Counted from the first letter of the stretch, positions 28,905 to 37,615 are shown. The stretch: DNA of 64,000 nucleotides from Rhodopseudomonas boonkerdii (GCF_021184025.1 NZ_CP036537.1:744001-808000); one strand, 5' to 3'. Notes: generated by a model from the letters alone, not told the origin. A program made the numbers and translations.

Positions 28905-30452
28905 ATGCCCCTTGCCATGTCACGTCCTTGGAAGCACCCAAAAACGGGTATCTACTGGCTACGGAAGCGCGTTCCGGATGAGCTCATCACGCTCGTGGGA
29001 AAGCGGGAGGAGCTACGTACGCTCGGAACGAAGGACCCCGCGCAAGCGAAGGTAAGGCATGCCGCAGCTCTCGCCGAAATCGAGGCCAAATGGGCCAATC
29101 TCCGGTCAGGCCAGAAGAGCCTAACTGAGCGCGAGGCGCATCATCTGGCCGCGCCCTTCTACGACAGGTGGTTGCAGCGGCACTTGGAAAATCCAAGCCA
29201 GCAGACTGATTGGCGCGTGGATCTGGGCTCGAAGATTTTCCAGCCTAGCCAGGCCCCGGCTAATTACGACTTCCTGTATGTCCACTCCACAGAAATGGTT
29301 GTCGACCGGGACGAACTGCGGGTCCGTGAAATGGAGCGATGGTGCCTGGAGTGGGCAGATAGCTGTGCGTCGAATACCGGCCTTCGCCTGGTTGGGGACG
29401 ACAATAGGCTATTGGCTCGCGCGATCGGAGCAGCCGTCCAGCGCGCCAGCGTGGTCCTGCAGCAGTTGGCGCAAGGCGTAACTATGGCGCTGCCTATCGC
29501 GGCCATCAGTTCCAGTATCGTAGCTCCATCGCCTTCTCGAGAGCCATACGCGTTCGGTGATCTCGTTGATGGCTGGGCCAAGGAGCGCCGGCCTGTTGCT
29601 AAGACGCTTTATGAGTGGTCACGCGTCGTGAAACAGTTGGTTGCGTTCTTGAAGCATGACAATGCTCGGGCTCTCTTGGGTGACGATCTGGTTCGTTGGA
29701 AAGAGGCGATGCTGAACGAGGGTCTCCGGCCCAAGACAATCCAGGATGCCAAACTCGCACCGGTCCGAGCGATCCTTCAATGGGGCGTCGTCAATAAGAA
29801 AATCAGTTCGAATGTTGCAGATGGAATTTCGCTGGACACCCGCAGCAAGCAGAGCGAGAAAAAGCGGAGCTTCACAGACGAAGAAGCCAAGATTGTGCTA
29901 ACCGCTGCAATGGCGTCGTCAGATCCAGTGAAGCGTTGGGTGCCGTGGATCGGGGCTTATTCCGGCGCTCGCGTGTCTGAGATCTGCCAACTACGCCGCG
30001 AGGACGTAGTCGAGATCGATGGCATCTGGTGCATGAAGATCATGCCCGAAGCGGGTTCGGTCAAAACGGCAGGATCAGAACGCATTATTCCGGTCCACCC
30101 AGCGCTGGAAAAGAGCGGTTTTCTCAAATTTGCACTCCAGAAAAAGGCCGGCCCGATATTCCCCGAACTGCCCCCGGACAAATTTGGAAGGCGTGGTGGC
30201 AATGGCACGAAGGTCATCGGACGTTTCGTTCGGCAGCTCGGCATCACCGACCCTCGTATTTCGCCGAGCCATTCTTGGCGTCACCGGATGAAGACGCTTG
30301 GGCGGCGTTACGGCCTTGCCAAGGATATCCTCGAGGCAATGACCGGTCACGGTTCAAAGTCGGTAGCCGACGCTTATGGCGAGTTTCCAGTCGAAGCCCT
30401 TTACCGCGAGCTCTGTAAGGTGCCTCAACTAAACGTTGGTGTTGCGAAATAA
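28905..30452 (+). CDS. Site-specific tyrosine recombinase/integrase
   Basis: The 515-residue protein has an N-terminal DUF6538-like segment (MSRPWKHPKTGIYWLRKRVP), a core-binding region around residues 215-300 and a tyrosine recombinase catalytic domain. The latter shows the first arginine in GAYSGARVSEICQLRREDV, HSWRH, and the H/W plus nucleophile region TGHGSKSVADAYGEFP. Placement directly after tRNA-Phe makes it the likely integrase of the island. The ATG at 28905 gives the family start; a second ATG lies at 28917. Confidence 0.92.
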   Translation: MPLAMSRPWKHPKTGIYWLRKRVPDELITLVGKREELRTLGTKDPAQAKVRHAAALAEIEAKWANLRSGQKSLTEREAHHLAAPFYDRWLQRHLENPSQQTDWRVDLGSKIFQPSQAPANYDFLYVHSTEMVVDRDELRVREMERWCLEWADSCASNTGLRLVGDDNRLLARAIGAAVQRASVVLQQLAQGVTMALPIAAISSSIVAPSPSREPYAFGDLVDGWAKERRPVAKTLYEWSRVVKQLVAFLKHDNARALLGDDLVRWKEAMLNEGLRPKTIQDAKLAPVRAILQWGVVNKKISSNVADGISLDTRSKQSEKKRSFTDEEAKIVLTAAMASSDPVKRWVPWIGAYSGARVSEICQLRREDVVEIDGIWCMKIMPEAGSVKTAGSERIIPVHPALEKSGFLKFALQKKAGPIFPELPPDKFGRRGGNGTKVIGRFVRQLGITDPRISPSHSWRHRMKTLGRRYGLAKDILEAMTGHGSKSVADAYGEFPVEALYRELCKVPQLNVGVAK

Positions 30453-30584
30453 GCGTTCAGCTACCCCGAATTTGGGGCGGAGGATCCCCCTCTCCGCCAG
30501 TCAGCCGAAAACCACGATGAAATCAATAGGCCATTGAAAGTGTTATGCTTTCTGCCGCCCGATTGTTACACACGGGTGGTACAC

Positions 30585-32108
30585 ATGGCTCTATCAATGT
30601 CTCGTCCTTGGAAGCATCCAGACAGCGGCTACTACTGGTTCCGGCGGCGTGTGCCGGACGATCTCCGTGAGCTTGTCGGTAAACGCGAGGAGCGGTCTAG
30701 TCTGGGTACCCGCGATCCGGTCGAGGCGAAGCGCCTTCACGTCTTGAAACTTGCGGAGATCGAAGAGCGCTGGTCAAACCTCCGAAAAAGCCGCCGCTCG
30801 CTTTCCGCAGATGAGATAGCCCGGGAGGCTGCTTTGGCTGCCGACGCCGTACGGTGACAGTTAGATCTTGATCCCTATCAGGCGCTTGATTGGGATCTTG
30901 ATGTGGGAGCAACTCTCTGGACTTCCCATCTGGGGCGCGGCGAACTTTACACCGATGTTCGCGAGGCCTTACCGTCGGCAGATCAGCGCCGCATCAAGCA
31001 TCGGAACACGTGCTATGCCCTCATTGATCAGCATTTGCAGGGGCGGGGTCTAGCGCCGCCCGAAGACGATCGAGAGCGCTTGGCTAGAGCCTTTACGCTC
31101 GAGATGCAGAAACTGATCCAGCAGCATCAGGCCCTCCTTCTTGGGAAGGTTGACGCCAGCCATGAGCGTCAAAGGCCCATGGAGCGGCCGTCTCTGCCCG
31201 CTGCAATGCCGCTGTCCTTCGACACCATTCTAAATGGCTGGAAGCTAGAGAAGAAGCCAAACCAAAAGACCGAGTATGTCTGGAAGCGAGTTTTAAGCGA
31301 ATTCCGTGCGTTTGTTGGCCACGATGACGCGGGTCGCGTGACAGCCGGAAACTTTGTTGAATGGAAAGCAGATTTGCTCGGCAAAGGGCTGGCTGCAAAA
31401 ACGATCCGGGACGGCAAGCTGGCCCCTGTTCGTGCGATCTTTCAGTGGGCGGCTGACAATCGAAAGCTTGAAACCAATCCCGGGGCTCGCGTTACGATAG
31501 ATTTGAAAGCAACTGCGTCTGAACGCCGACGTGGCTATTCCGAAGAAGAGGCCGTTCTTATTCTATCGAAGGCCCGCAACGAGACGAACAGCCATCTCCG
31601 CTGGGCGCCTTGGGTCAGTGCTTACACCGGTGCACGGATCGCGGAAATTTGCCAGCTCCGAAGCGAGGACGTCAAAGAAATTGGAGGCGTCTGGTGCATT
31701 GCCTTCGCAGCTGAAGCCGGGTCGCTCAAGAATGCGAACTCAGAACGAATTGTGCCGATCCATCCTGCACTCGAAGCTGAGGGGTTCCTGAAGTTCGCGG
31801 GGCGAAAACCTACGGGACCGCTATTCAATGATTTGAGTCCCGATCGATTTGGCTCTCGCGGCGGCACCGGTACGAAAGTGATTAGCAAATGGATTCGGTC
31901 GCTTGGGATCACCGATAAGCGCATCTCGCCTAATCATTCATGGCGACATCGGTTAAAGACCCTTGGTCGCCGATACGGTCTCGCCGTTGACATCCTTAAC
32001 GCGATGACTGGGCATGGGCGAAAGACCGTTGCTGATACTTACGGTGAATTCCCAACGGATGCTTTGAAGCGAGAACTTCTAAAACTTCCAAGCTTAGACG
32101 TTAGTTAG
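30585..32108 (+). pseudogene. Second tandem integrase, interrupted by an in-frame stop
   Basis: This is a close paralogue of the upstream integrase: MSRPWKHPDSGYYWFRRRVP at the start, GAYTGARIAEICQLRSEDV-like first arginine region, HSWRH and TGHGRKTVADTYGEFP at the end. The frame is continuous except for one TGA at 30855-30857 (after ...AADAVR), so the gene is broken by a single nonsense codon, not a frameshift. An ATG at 30903 could allow translation of a 401-residue C-terminal fragment that keeps the whole catalytic domain. Without the N-terminal arm-binding part its activity is doubtful. Confidence 0.85.
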
Positions 32109-32134
32109 TCTAGAGCAATGTGCTGATTCCTTTC

Positions 32135-32149
32135 TTGGGCGCCATCGGC
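32135..32149 (+). repeat. Imperfect copy of the tRNA-Phe 3' end (possible old att site)
   Basis: TTGGGCGCCATCGGC resembles TGGGCACCATCGGC at 28810-28823 (end of tRNA-Phe and flank) with one mismatch over 14 bases. It lies 26 bases after the second integrase gene. Confidence 0.4.
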
Positions 32150-32264
32150 CCTCCAGCTCTAGTACCAGAGACATTCAGCGACACCTCGATTTGAGGTTCT
32201 GCTCCAAAATCTCGTGGCGACGGACAAAGGCTCCTGCAAGCGAAGCGGTAAGCAACCTAAGTGT

Positions 32265-33215
32265 TTAGCCGACCTGTCCAGCGTTCTGTCGCGTAACGAT
32301 GCCAGTCAGCACGTCATACGTGTCGGCCTCCAAAGCCTCATCAGGTTCTGGCGTGGCTGGCGCGCCATCGAACAGCAGAAGAGAAATCGACAGGCCCAGC
32401 CGCTGCGAAAATATCGTCAACTCACGGACGGGCTCGCTACTACGTTGGAATCCCCAGACATTTGCTTCCAGGGAAATCGGGGTCTCGGCATTCCCCCTCT
32501 GAGCATCTGGTCCGCGGGCAGCGATCGATAGCGTTGGAATTTCCATTCCGCTTGTAATGAATATCCCCGATCTAAGGGCTCGTTCGCTGGCTCGTCCCCA
32601 AAGAGCAAACCCGTCACGAGCGACAACCATCGCCGCCCGCTGTTCTGTGAAGTCGATCCATTTGCGCACGGCGGCCAGCAGAGAAACGCCGTAGCGATTG
32701 GTGACATGATTCAAAAGCGACCGGGTGATCTCCCTGCCGCTCACTTGCTGGCGGTAATCGTCGATCGGCATCAGCAGAAACGACGCAAAGGTGTCTGCTT
32801 CTTCCTCGCGCTCTCTGTCTGCCTCCTTCCACTTGTTGCTCTGCAAAGGCGAGCATTCGAAGTCCAGGCCTGTCGGGCTCGCTCCGTTCGCGTAGTCGGC
32901 AACGGTCAATGGCCGACGGTGCATGACGTAGTGCCCGAACTCGTGCGCCAAAGTGAAGCGTTGCCGGCCTGGATATCGCGTCGTCGTATTGAAGAAGATT
33001 CGCCACGCCGGCTTCTTCCGGCTGGCGCGCAGCATGCCCTCGAACCCGTCGATTTCGATCCCCTCGATCCGGCTGATGGGATCTTCGAAGTTCTTAGAAA
33101 CCTCCATGGCAAGGGCTTTGACGTCCACAGGGAAGCGGTCTTCACCAAGAACCGTTCGCAGCAGGACGGAAAAGTCGTTCGCTGCCTTTTTGGGCCGCTT
33201 CGAGAAATGCATCAA
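32265..33215 (-). CDS. capP: ImmA/IrrE-type zinc metallopeptidase, CapP-like CBASS regulator
   Basis: The 316-residue protein has the zinc site TLAHEFGHYVMH (HExxH) and the third-ligand helix REEEADTFASFLLMP, then a C-terminal sensor-like domain. This is the ImmA/IrrE fold. It overlaps the end of an XRE repressor gene by four bases, and both are divergent from a CBASS operon. Published CapH/CapP pairs have this layout: CapP, activated by DNA-damage products, cleaves the CapH repressor and turns on CBASS. The fold is certain; the CapP name rests on context. Confidence 0.8.
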   Translation of the reverse strand: MMHFSKRPKKAANDFSVLLRTVLGEDRFPVDVKALAMEVSKNFEDPISRIEGIEIDGFEGMLRASRKKPAWRIFFNTTTRYPGRQRFTLAHEFGHYVMHRRPLTVADYANGASPTGLDFECSPLQSNKWKEADREREEEADTFASFLLMPIDDYRQQVSGREITRSLLNHVTNRYGVSLLAAVRKWIDFTEQRAAMVVARDGFALWGRASERALRSGIFITSGMEIPTLSIAARGPDAQRGNAETPISLEANVWGFQRSSEPVRELTIFSQRLGLSISLLLFDGAPATPEPDEALEADTYDVLTGIVTRQNAGQVG

Positions 33216-33535
33216 TCGTTCTCATCGTCGAGGATCTTCAGCATCTCGCGCAGGCGCTCCTTGCTTCGTGGATTCATGCGCTGATACTTCCGAAAGAACG
33301 CTGTATCGGTTGCGTCCTCTTGGGTCACCGTCTCCACGGCAAGCAAATATTCGACTGTCGTATCCAAGACTTTCGCAATCTGCTGGAGTTTTTCGGCGGA
33401 CGGCCGGGCAACGTCCTTATTCTCGATCTGCCACATGTAACTCTTGCTGGACTCAACCTTTTCGGCAAGCGCTTCAAGCGTGAGCCCCTTTGCCAGTCGA
33501 GCTTCCCGCACCCGTTCGCCTAAGGGGGTTGACAT
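33212..33535 (-). CDS. capH: XRE-family repressor, CapH-like
   Basis: The 107-residue protein starts with a lambda-repressor-type helix-turn-helix (LGERVREARLAKGLTLEALA ... SSKSYMWQIENKDVARPSAEKLQQIAKVL). A short C-terminal helical part follows (RKYQRMNPRSKERLREMLKI) that may oligomerise and hold the protease site. It is translationally coupled to the metallopeptidase gene and faces away from the CBASS genes. It should bind the divergent promoter region, where a perfect palindrome lies at 33621-33638. The ATG at 33535 gives the normal N-terminus. Confidence 0.85.
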   Translation of the reverse strand: MSTPLGERVREARLAKGLTLEALAEKVESSKSYMWQIENKDVARPSAEKLQQIAKVLDTTVEYLLAVETVTQEDATDTAFFRKYQRMNPRSKERLREMLKILDDEND

Positions 33536-33585
33536 CAATGGCCTCCTCTGCGGGGTAAAGTTCGCTATCACGTCACTTTCTATGC

Positions 33586-33614
33586 TTGACAGACGCCACA
33601 CGCAACCCCATCTT
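33586..33614 (+). promoter_or_regulatory. Candidate promoter of the CBASS operon
   Basis: TTGACA at 33586-33591, 17 bases, then CATCTT at 33609-33614. The -35 is consensus and the -10 is weak. The palindrome at 33621-33638 would overlap the start of transcription. Confidence 0.45.
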
Positions 33615-33620
33615 CCGTCG

Positions 33621-33638
33621 AGTTCGCAATCGCGAACT
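33621..33638. promoter_or_regulatory. Predicted CapH operator palindrome
   Basis: AGTTCGC-AATC-GCGAACT is a perfect 7-4-7 inverted repeat in the 137-base gap between the repressor and the CBASS operon. A second partial copy, AGTTCGC-TATC-ACG, lies at 33559-33572 nearer the repressor gene. Confidence 0.6.
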
Positions 33639-33672
33639 TCGATTCCCTGTTTTGCGAGACAAGGAGAATGTG

Positions 33673-33915
33673 ATGTCCAAAGGAAAGAATACGGGCGGGA
33701 CCCATCATATCGTTCCGAATCCGGATGGCGGATGGGATGTGCGCCGAGGCGGTAGCGGCCGGTCGAGCGGTCACTTCGATAACAAGCAGGATGCTGTCGA
33801 TCGCGGCCGCGAGATCAGCCGCAATGCCGATACCGAGCTGAAGATCCACAATCGGGATGGGCGGATCGGGCAGTCGGACTCGCACGGCAACGATCCCCGC
33901 AACATCAAAGGCTGA
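33673..33915 (+). CDS. DUF2188 protein, first gene of the CBASS operon
   Basis: The 80-residue protein matches DUF2188: THHIVPNPDGGWDVRRGGSG, then GHFDNKQDAVDRGREISRNA and LKIHNRDGRIGQ with a DSHGNDP tail. The fold is a small alpha/beta domain of unknown role. It has AAGGAG at 33661 and ends four bases before the CD-NTase start, so the two are co-transcribed and likely co-translated. DUF2188 is not among the CBASS components I know; it could be a chance passenger or an accessory subunit. Confidence 0.85.
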   Translation: MSKGKNTGGTHHIVPNPDGGWDVRRGGSGRSSGHFDNKQDAVDRGREISRNADTELKIHNRDGRIGQSDSHGNDPRNIKG

Positions 33916-33919
33916 CCCA

Positions 33920-35470
33920 ATGAACGCGCCCGTTCTCATGTCAAAGCAAGCAGAGGAACTGCTCGAAGATCTGGCGGAGTCCTTGCAGGTTCCACCTTCT
34001 CGATATGAGGCGGCAGAGCGTAGCTACAAGTCGGTAGGGGACTGGCTCCATCGTGAAGCCTCCAGTCTGCGGCTCGCCGACCCTCAGGTCTACGTTCAAG
34101 GATCGTTTCGCCTCGGCACGGCAATCCGGCCTTTAGACGAGGATGAGGATTACGACATCGATCTCGTGTGCGAGCTTTCGGTGTCAAAATCCCATCTCAG
34201 CCAAGCGCAATTGAAAGCTGCGCTCGGCAAGGAAATTGCCGCTTACGCGGACGCTCATGGAATGCAGTGCCCGACGGAGGGGCGGCGGTGCTGGACGTTG
34301 GCCTATGCCGACGGTGCCCAGTTCCATCTCGATACCTTGCCGGCAATCCCGGACGGCCCACGTCAACGGCTGCTTCTTGAGAATCGTGGCTACTCGACGC
34401 AATGGTCCGAAACGGCGATCGCGATCACCGACCAAGACCATTATGCGTATCGCGAGATTGCGGATGACTGGCCGCACAGCAACCCTAAGGGTTTCTGCAA
34501 CTGGTTTCGCTCGCGTATGGCGCTGATCTTCGAAGCGCGTCGGCGCGCTCTTGCGCTTGAGGCCCGTGCCAGCGTCGAGGATATTCCCGAATACAGAGTG
34601 CGCACGCCGCTCCAGAACGCGATCCAGATCCTCAAGCATCATCGCGACCGAATGTTTGTCGGCAGAGGCGATGAAAAGCCGATTTCGATCATTCTGACGA
34701 CGTTGTCGGCGCGTGCCTATCAGCAAGAACCCACCATTTCGGCTGCTCTCTTCAGCATTCTCCGGGGCATGGCGAATTTCATCGAGTATCGGAACGGCGT
34801 CGCCTGGATCGGGAACCCGACGGACCCGGCCGAGAATTTCGCTGATCGGTGGCAGAGCCATCCCGAACGCCAAAAGGCGTTCTATGAGTGGCTGAATCAG
34901 GCTCAAGCTGACTTCACCAACGCGGCGATCGCTGCCACGAGAGACGCAGCCACGGCCGCACTCGAGCCTCGCCTTGGCAGGCAATTGATTGAAGCGGCGA
35001 ATGCCCGGCGCGCGGGAGGGAATGCAAAGGGGCTTCTCGGCCGCATCGTGGGAGGTGCCCGTGCTGTCGGACGGATCCTGAATCCGTCGCACAAGCGAGC
35101 GGCGCCATGGACTATCCTCGAACAGGGGTCCGTCGACATTGAGCGCGCGACGATGCAACGCAACGGCTTCCGGCCCGAGGAGTTCGTCAGTGACGGAAGC
35201 CCTCTGCCAAAGCACTGCAGCTTGCGTTTCGAGGCGGAAACGAACGTGCCCAAGCCGTACAAAGTCTACTGGCAGGTGGTGAACACCGGGCGAGAGGCAA
35301 CGAATGCAAACGGGCTTCGCGGCGGCTTCGATGAGGGGCTCGTGTCGGTTGGAAAGCTGACGCGGGACGAATCGACAAGCTATTCGGGCACCCACAGCAT
35401 CGAGTGCTTCATCGTCAAAAACGGCCTTCTGGCGGCAAGGAGCGGCCAGTTCATCGTTAATATTCAGTGA
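33920..35470 (+). CDS. CBASS cGAS/DncV-like nucleotidyltransferase (CD-NTase) with C-terminal AGS-C-like domain
   Basis: The 516-residue enzyme should make a cyclic oligonucleotide signal after phage infection. The SMODS nucleotidyltransferase core shows QGSFRLGTAIRPLDEDEDYD (GS motif at 61-62, metal-binding Asp79 and Asp81) and the third acidic residue Asp138 in FHLDTLP. A helical domain follows to about 400. The last about 120 residues (FRFEAETNVPKPYKVYWQVV-like, NTGREA, GLRGGFDEGL) resemble the AGS-C sensor domain that follows some CD-NTases. The next gene is a SAVED-domain effector, which completes a CBASS core. The nucleotide product cannot be read from sequence. Confidence 0.9.
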   Translation: MNAPVLMSKQAEELLEDLAESLQVPPSRYEAAERSYKSVGDWLHREASSLRLADPQVYVQGSFRLGTAIRPLDEDEDYDIDLVCELSVSKSHLSQAQLKAALGKEIAAYADAHGMQCPTEGRRCWTLAYADGAQFHLDTLPAIPDGPRQRLLLENRGYSTQWSETAIAITDQDHYAYREIADDWPHSNPKGFCNWFRSRMALIFEARRRALALEARASVEDIPEYRVRTPLQNAIQILKHHRDRMFVGRGDEKPISIILTTLSARAYQQEPTISAALFSILRGMANFIEYRNGVAWIGNPTDPAENFADRWQSHPERQKAFYEWLNQAQADFTNAAIAATRDAATAALEPRLGRQLIEAANARRAGGNAKGLLGRIVGGARAVGRILNPSHKRAAPWTILEQGSVDIERATMQRNGFRPEEFVSDGSPLPKHCSLRFEAETNVPKPYKVYWQVVNTGREATNANGLRGGFDEGLVSVGKLTRDESTSYSGTHSIECFIVKNGLLAARSGQFIVNIQ

Positions 35471-35482
35471 GGCCGTGAGGGG

Positions 35483-36574
35483 ATGTCCGAACTTCTACGA
35501 CACGCATTCAGAACTTTTATCGATTGGATCTTTCGACGCCGGTCGCCAGCGCTCCAAGTGATGCGCATCGGACTCACATGCCTGACCATAGCGCTAAGCG
35601 TTAGCTGGGTGCTCGATGTCTCGATACCCTTCCAGGGCGACAAGCTCGCGTTCAACCTCAATACCGGCGAAGGAGCGCCTGGCCTTGTAGTTGGTGGCGT
35701 GGCTCTCCTCGGCGGAATCCTTATTCTCGTGGGGTTGATCTGGGAGATCGTCCGCTACCGAGCGGAACAACGACGGCTATCTCGCAAGAAGGTCATTGTC
35801 GTCGAAGCGCGCGGTCTCCGTGACGGCGTGGGCAAGGCGCTTACCGACGCCGTGCCGGCGAACCTCGAAGGCCATCGCGATCCCGTGATCCTTGATCTGC
35901 GCCAAGGTGTGGTCGACGGCCAAATCGTGAGTCCACAGGCAGCCGTCGACAAACTCGTTTCCCTTCCCGTCGACCTGGCAAGGCGCGAAGCGGGTCTGGA
36001 TCGAAGCGACCTGCAGCGCATCTATGGCGGTTTGGCGCCGGTGCCATTGACGTTTCTGACGGGGGTGCTGATCGACGACGAGGCATCGACAATCATCTTC
36101 GATTGGGACCGCCATCAGCAAAAATGGCGTCCTTTGGATGCGGCAGACGACCAAAAGCGTTTTGCCATTGATGGAATCGATAAGGTCGCGGCTGGCGCTG
36201 AAGAAGTCGCTCTGCTTGTTTCCGTGTCGTATCAGGTTGATGCGATCGGCGTCGGCAAGAAGCTTGACGGCATTGCACAGATATCCTTGTCCCTGGACGG
36301 TGGTCTTCCGGACAGCCATTGGTCCGAAGACAAGCAGCGAGCACTGGGTCAGCAGTTTCTCGAAACGGCGATCCGCCTAGGTAACCTGGGCATTCGCCGT
36401 ATCCATCTTTTCCTGGCAGCCCAGAACAGCGTCGTTTTCCGCTTCGGATGCCTTTACGACAAGCGCAACCTTCCCGAATTGATCGTGTATCAGTACCAAA
36501 GAGAAGCCAATCCGCCTTACCCGTGGGGTGTTCTCATGCCCGTCAGCGGACGCCTAAAGCCCGAGATCATCTGA
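35483..36574 (+). CDS. cap14: CBASS transmembrane effector, 2TM-SAVED (Cap14 type)
   Basis: The 363-residue protein has two N-terminal membrane helices (about 26-46 and 67-90), then a basic cytoplasmic stretch and a SAVED domain whose end is typical: HLFLAAQNSVVFRFGCLYDK, NLPELIVYQYQ, PYPWGV. SAVED domains bind cyclic oligonucleotides. Cap14 effectors are membrane proteins that disrupt the inner membrane when the ligand binds. It starts 12 bases after the CD-NTase stop. Membrane topology and family are clear from sequence; killing activity is family knowledge. Confidence 0.88.
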   Translation: MSELLRHAFRTFIDWIFRRRSPALQVMRIGLTCLTIALSVSWVLDVSIPFQGDKLAFNLNTGEGAPGLVVGGVALLGGILILVGLIWEIVRYRAEQRRLSRKKVIVVEARGLRDGVGKALTDAVPANLEGHRDPVILDLRQGVVDGQIVSPQAAVDKLVSLPVDLARREAGLDRSDLQRIYGGLAPVPLTFLTGVLIDDEASTIIFDWDRHQQKWRPLDAADDQKRFAIDGIDKVAAGAEEVALLVSVSYQVDAIGVGKKLDGIAQISLSLDGGLPDSHWSEDKQRALGQQFLETAIRLGNLGIRRIHLFLAAQNSVVFRFGCLYDKRNLPELIVYQYQREANPPYPWGVLMPVSGRLKPEII

Positions 36575-36616
36575 TATGAGATCTCTATTGGCCTGAGAGA
36601 TGATCGGCGAACATCC

Positions 36617-37603
36617 ATGAATGAGCGCGAGGTATCTGAACTCTGGAAGCAAGCTATTCTAGCAAACCTGTATGAGCGGCAGCCACGCCCTTTCGACGTC
36701 GCGGTCGATGACGCGAATGCCACCGCAAAAGTGACCGTTCCAGACAAGAACGAACTGTTCGATGCGATCGTGGATGACCTACGACGCGATGGCTTGATCA
36801 CGCACAGCACGCAACGCGCGCCGGATGGAATGGTCTTCGACGCGAAACTGACGGCCACGGGAATCAAGCACTACGAGAAAACCTATCTCTCGGCCGCGCC
36901 ACGCAATGTGCCCATTCTCGCCGCGCTGGATCGTATCCGCGACATTTTGATCGGCGTCGCGACCGGTGGGCCAAGAATTCAGCAGGTCGACGCGGAGTAC
37001 CGCACGCTCTTCGGGGAGCTGAGCGACCAACTCGCCGCTCAGGGCATAGAGAACCCAGTTCCGTTTTCCGATCTTTGGCAGTGGTATGGGCGTTGGAGCA
37101 GCGGCGACCTTCCAAGCTATCAGTCACGCCGCCAATTCATTGCCGAGTTGATCGATCCCCTTGCTGCTCGGCTGCGCTCCGGACGGGCGCCCTCTGTCGT
37201 TTCTCCTACGGGCTGGAGTCTTGTGGACCAGCAGATCGGCATTGCGCGCAAGACGCTGGAAACCGCCAAGACGGAGGTTGAATATCAGAGCGTAGGACTG
37301 GTGTGCCGTGAGGCCCTTCTTTCCTTAGCCAAGGAAGTCTTCGTGGCTGCGCGACACCCGATCCTCGACGGCAAGGTCGTTGGTCCTTCAGACTTCAAGA
37401 GGATGATAGAGGCGTATATCGCCGTCGAGCTTGCAGGCGGCGCGGTCGAGGAGCTCCGAAAGCACGCGCGCTCGGCCCTCGATCTCGCCAATCACACGAC
37501 GCACAAGCGAACCGCTGCTTTCCGAGATGCGGCGATCAGCCTGGAAGCAACAGCATCCGTCGTGAATATTATTGCGATCGTCTCCGGGCGACGTGATCCC
37601 TGA
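36617..37603 (+). CDS. Uncharacterised protein downstream of CBASS effector, Abi-like C-terminal domain
   Basis: The 328-residue soluble protein is in the CBASS direction, 42 bases after the effector gene. Residues 1-90 look like a small winged-helix-like module (ELFDAIVDDLRRDGLITHST). The last about 120 residues (VEYQSVGLVCREALLSLAKE ... LRKHARSALDLANHTTHKRT) form an alpha-helical domain resembling the C-terminal domain attached to many abortive-infection proteins. I see no catalytic motif. It may be an accessory CBASS gene or an independent defence gene. Confidence 0.6.
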   Translation: MNEREVSELWKQAILANLYERQPRPFDVAVDDANATAKVTVPDKNELFDAIVDDLRRDGLITHSTQRAPDGMVFDAKLTATGIKHYEKTYLSAAPRNVPILAALDRIRDILIGVATGGPRIQQVDAEYRTLFGELSDQLAAQGIENPVPFSDLWQWYGRWSSGDLPSYQSRRQFIAELIDPLAARLRSGRAPSVVSPTGWSLVDQQIGIARKTLETAKTEVEYQSVGLVCREALLSLAKEVFVAARHPILDGKVVGPSDFKRMIEAYIAVELAGGAVEELRKHARSALDLANHTTHKRTAAFRDAAISLEATASVVNIIAIVSGRRDP

Positions 37604-37615
37604 CTTGTGTGGGCT

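Noticed and set aside
32265..33535. XRE/ImmA pair as a prophage repressor or toxin-antitoxin module
   Set aside because: No phage structural genes are near, and the pair is divergent from a CBASS operon with an operator in between, so a CapH/CapP role fits better.
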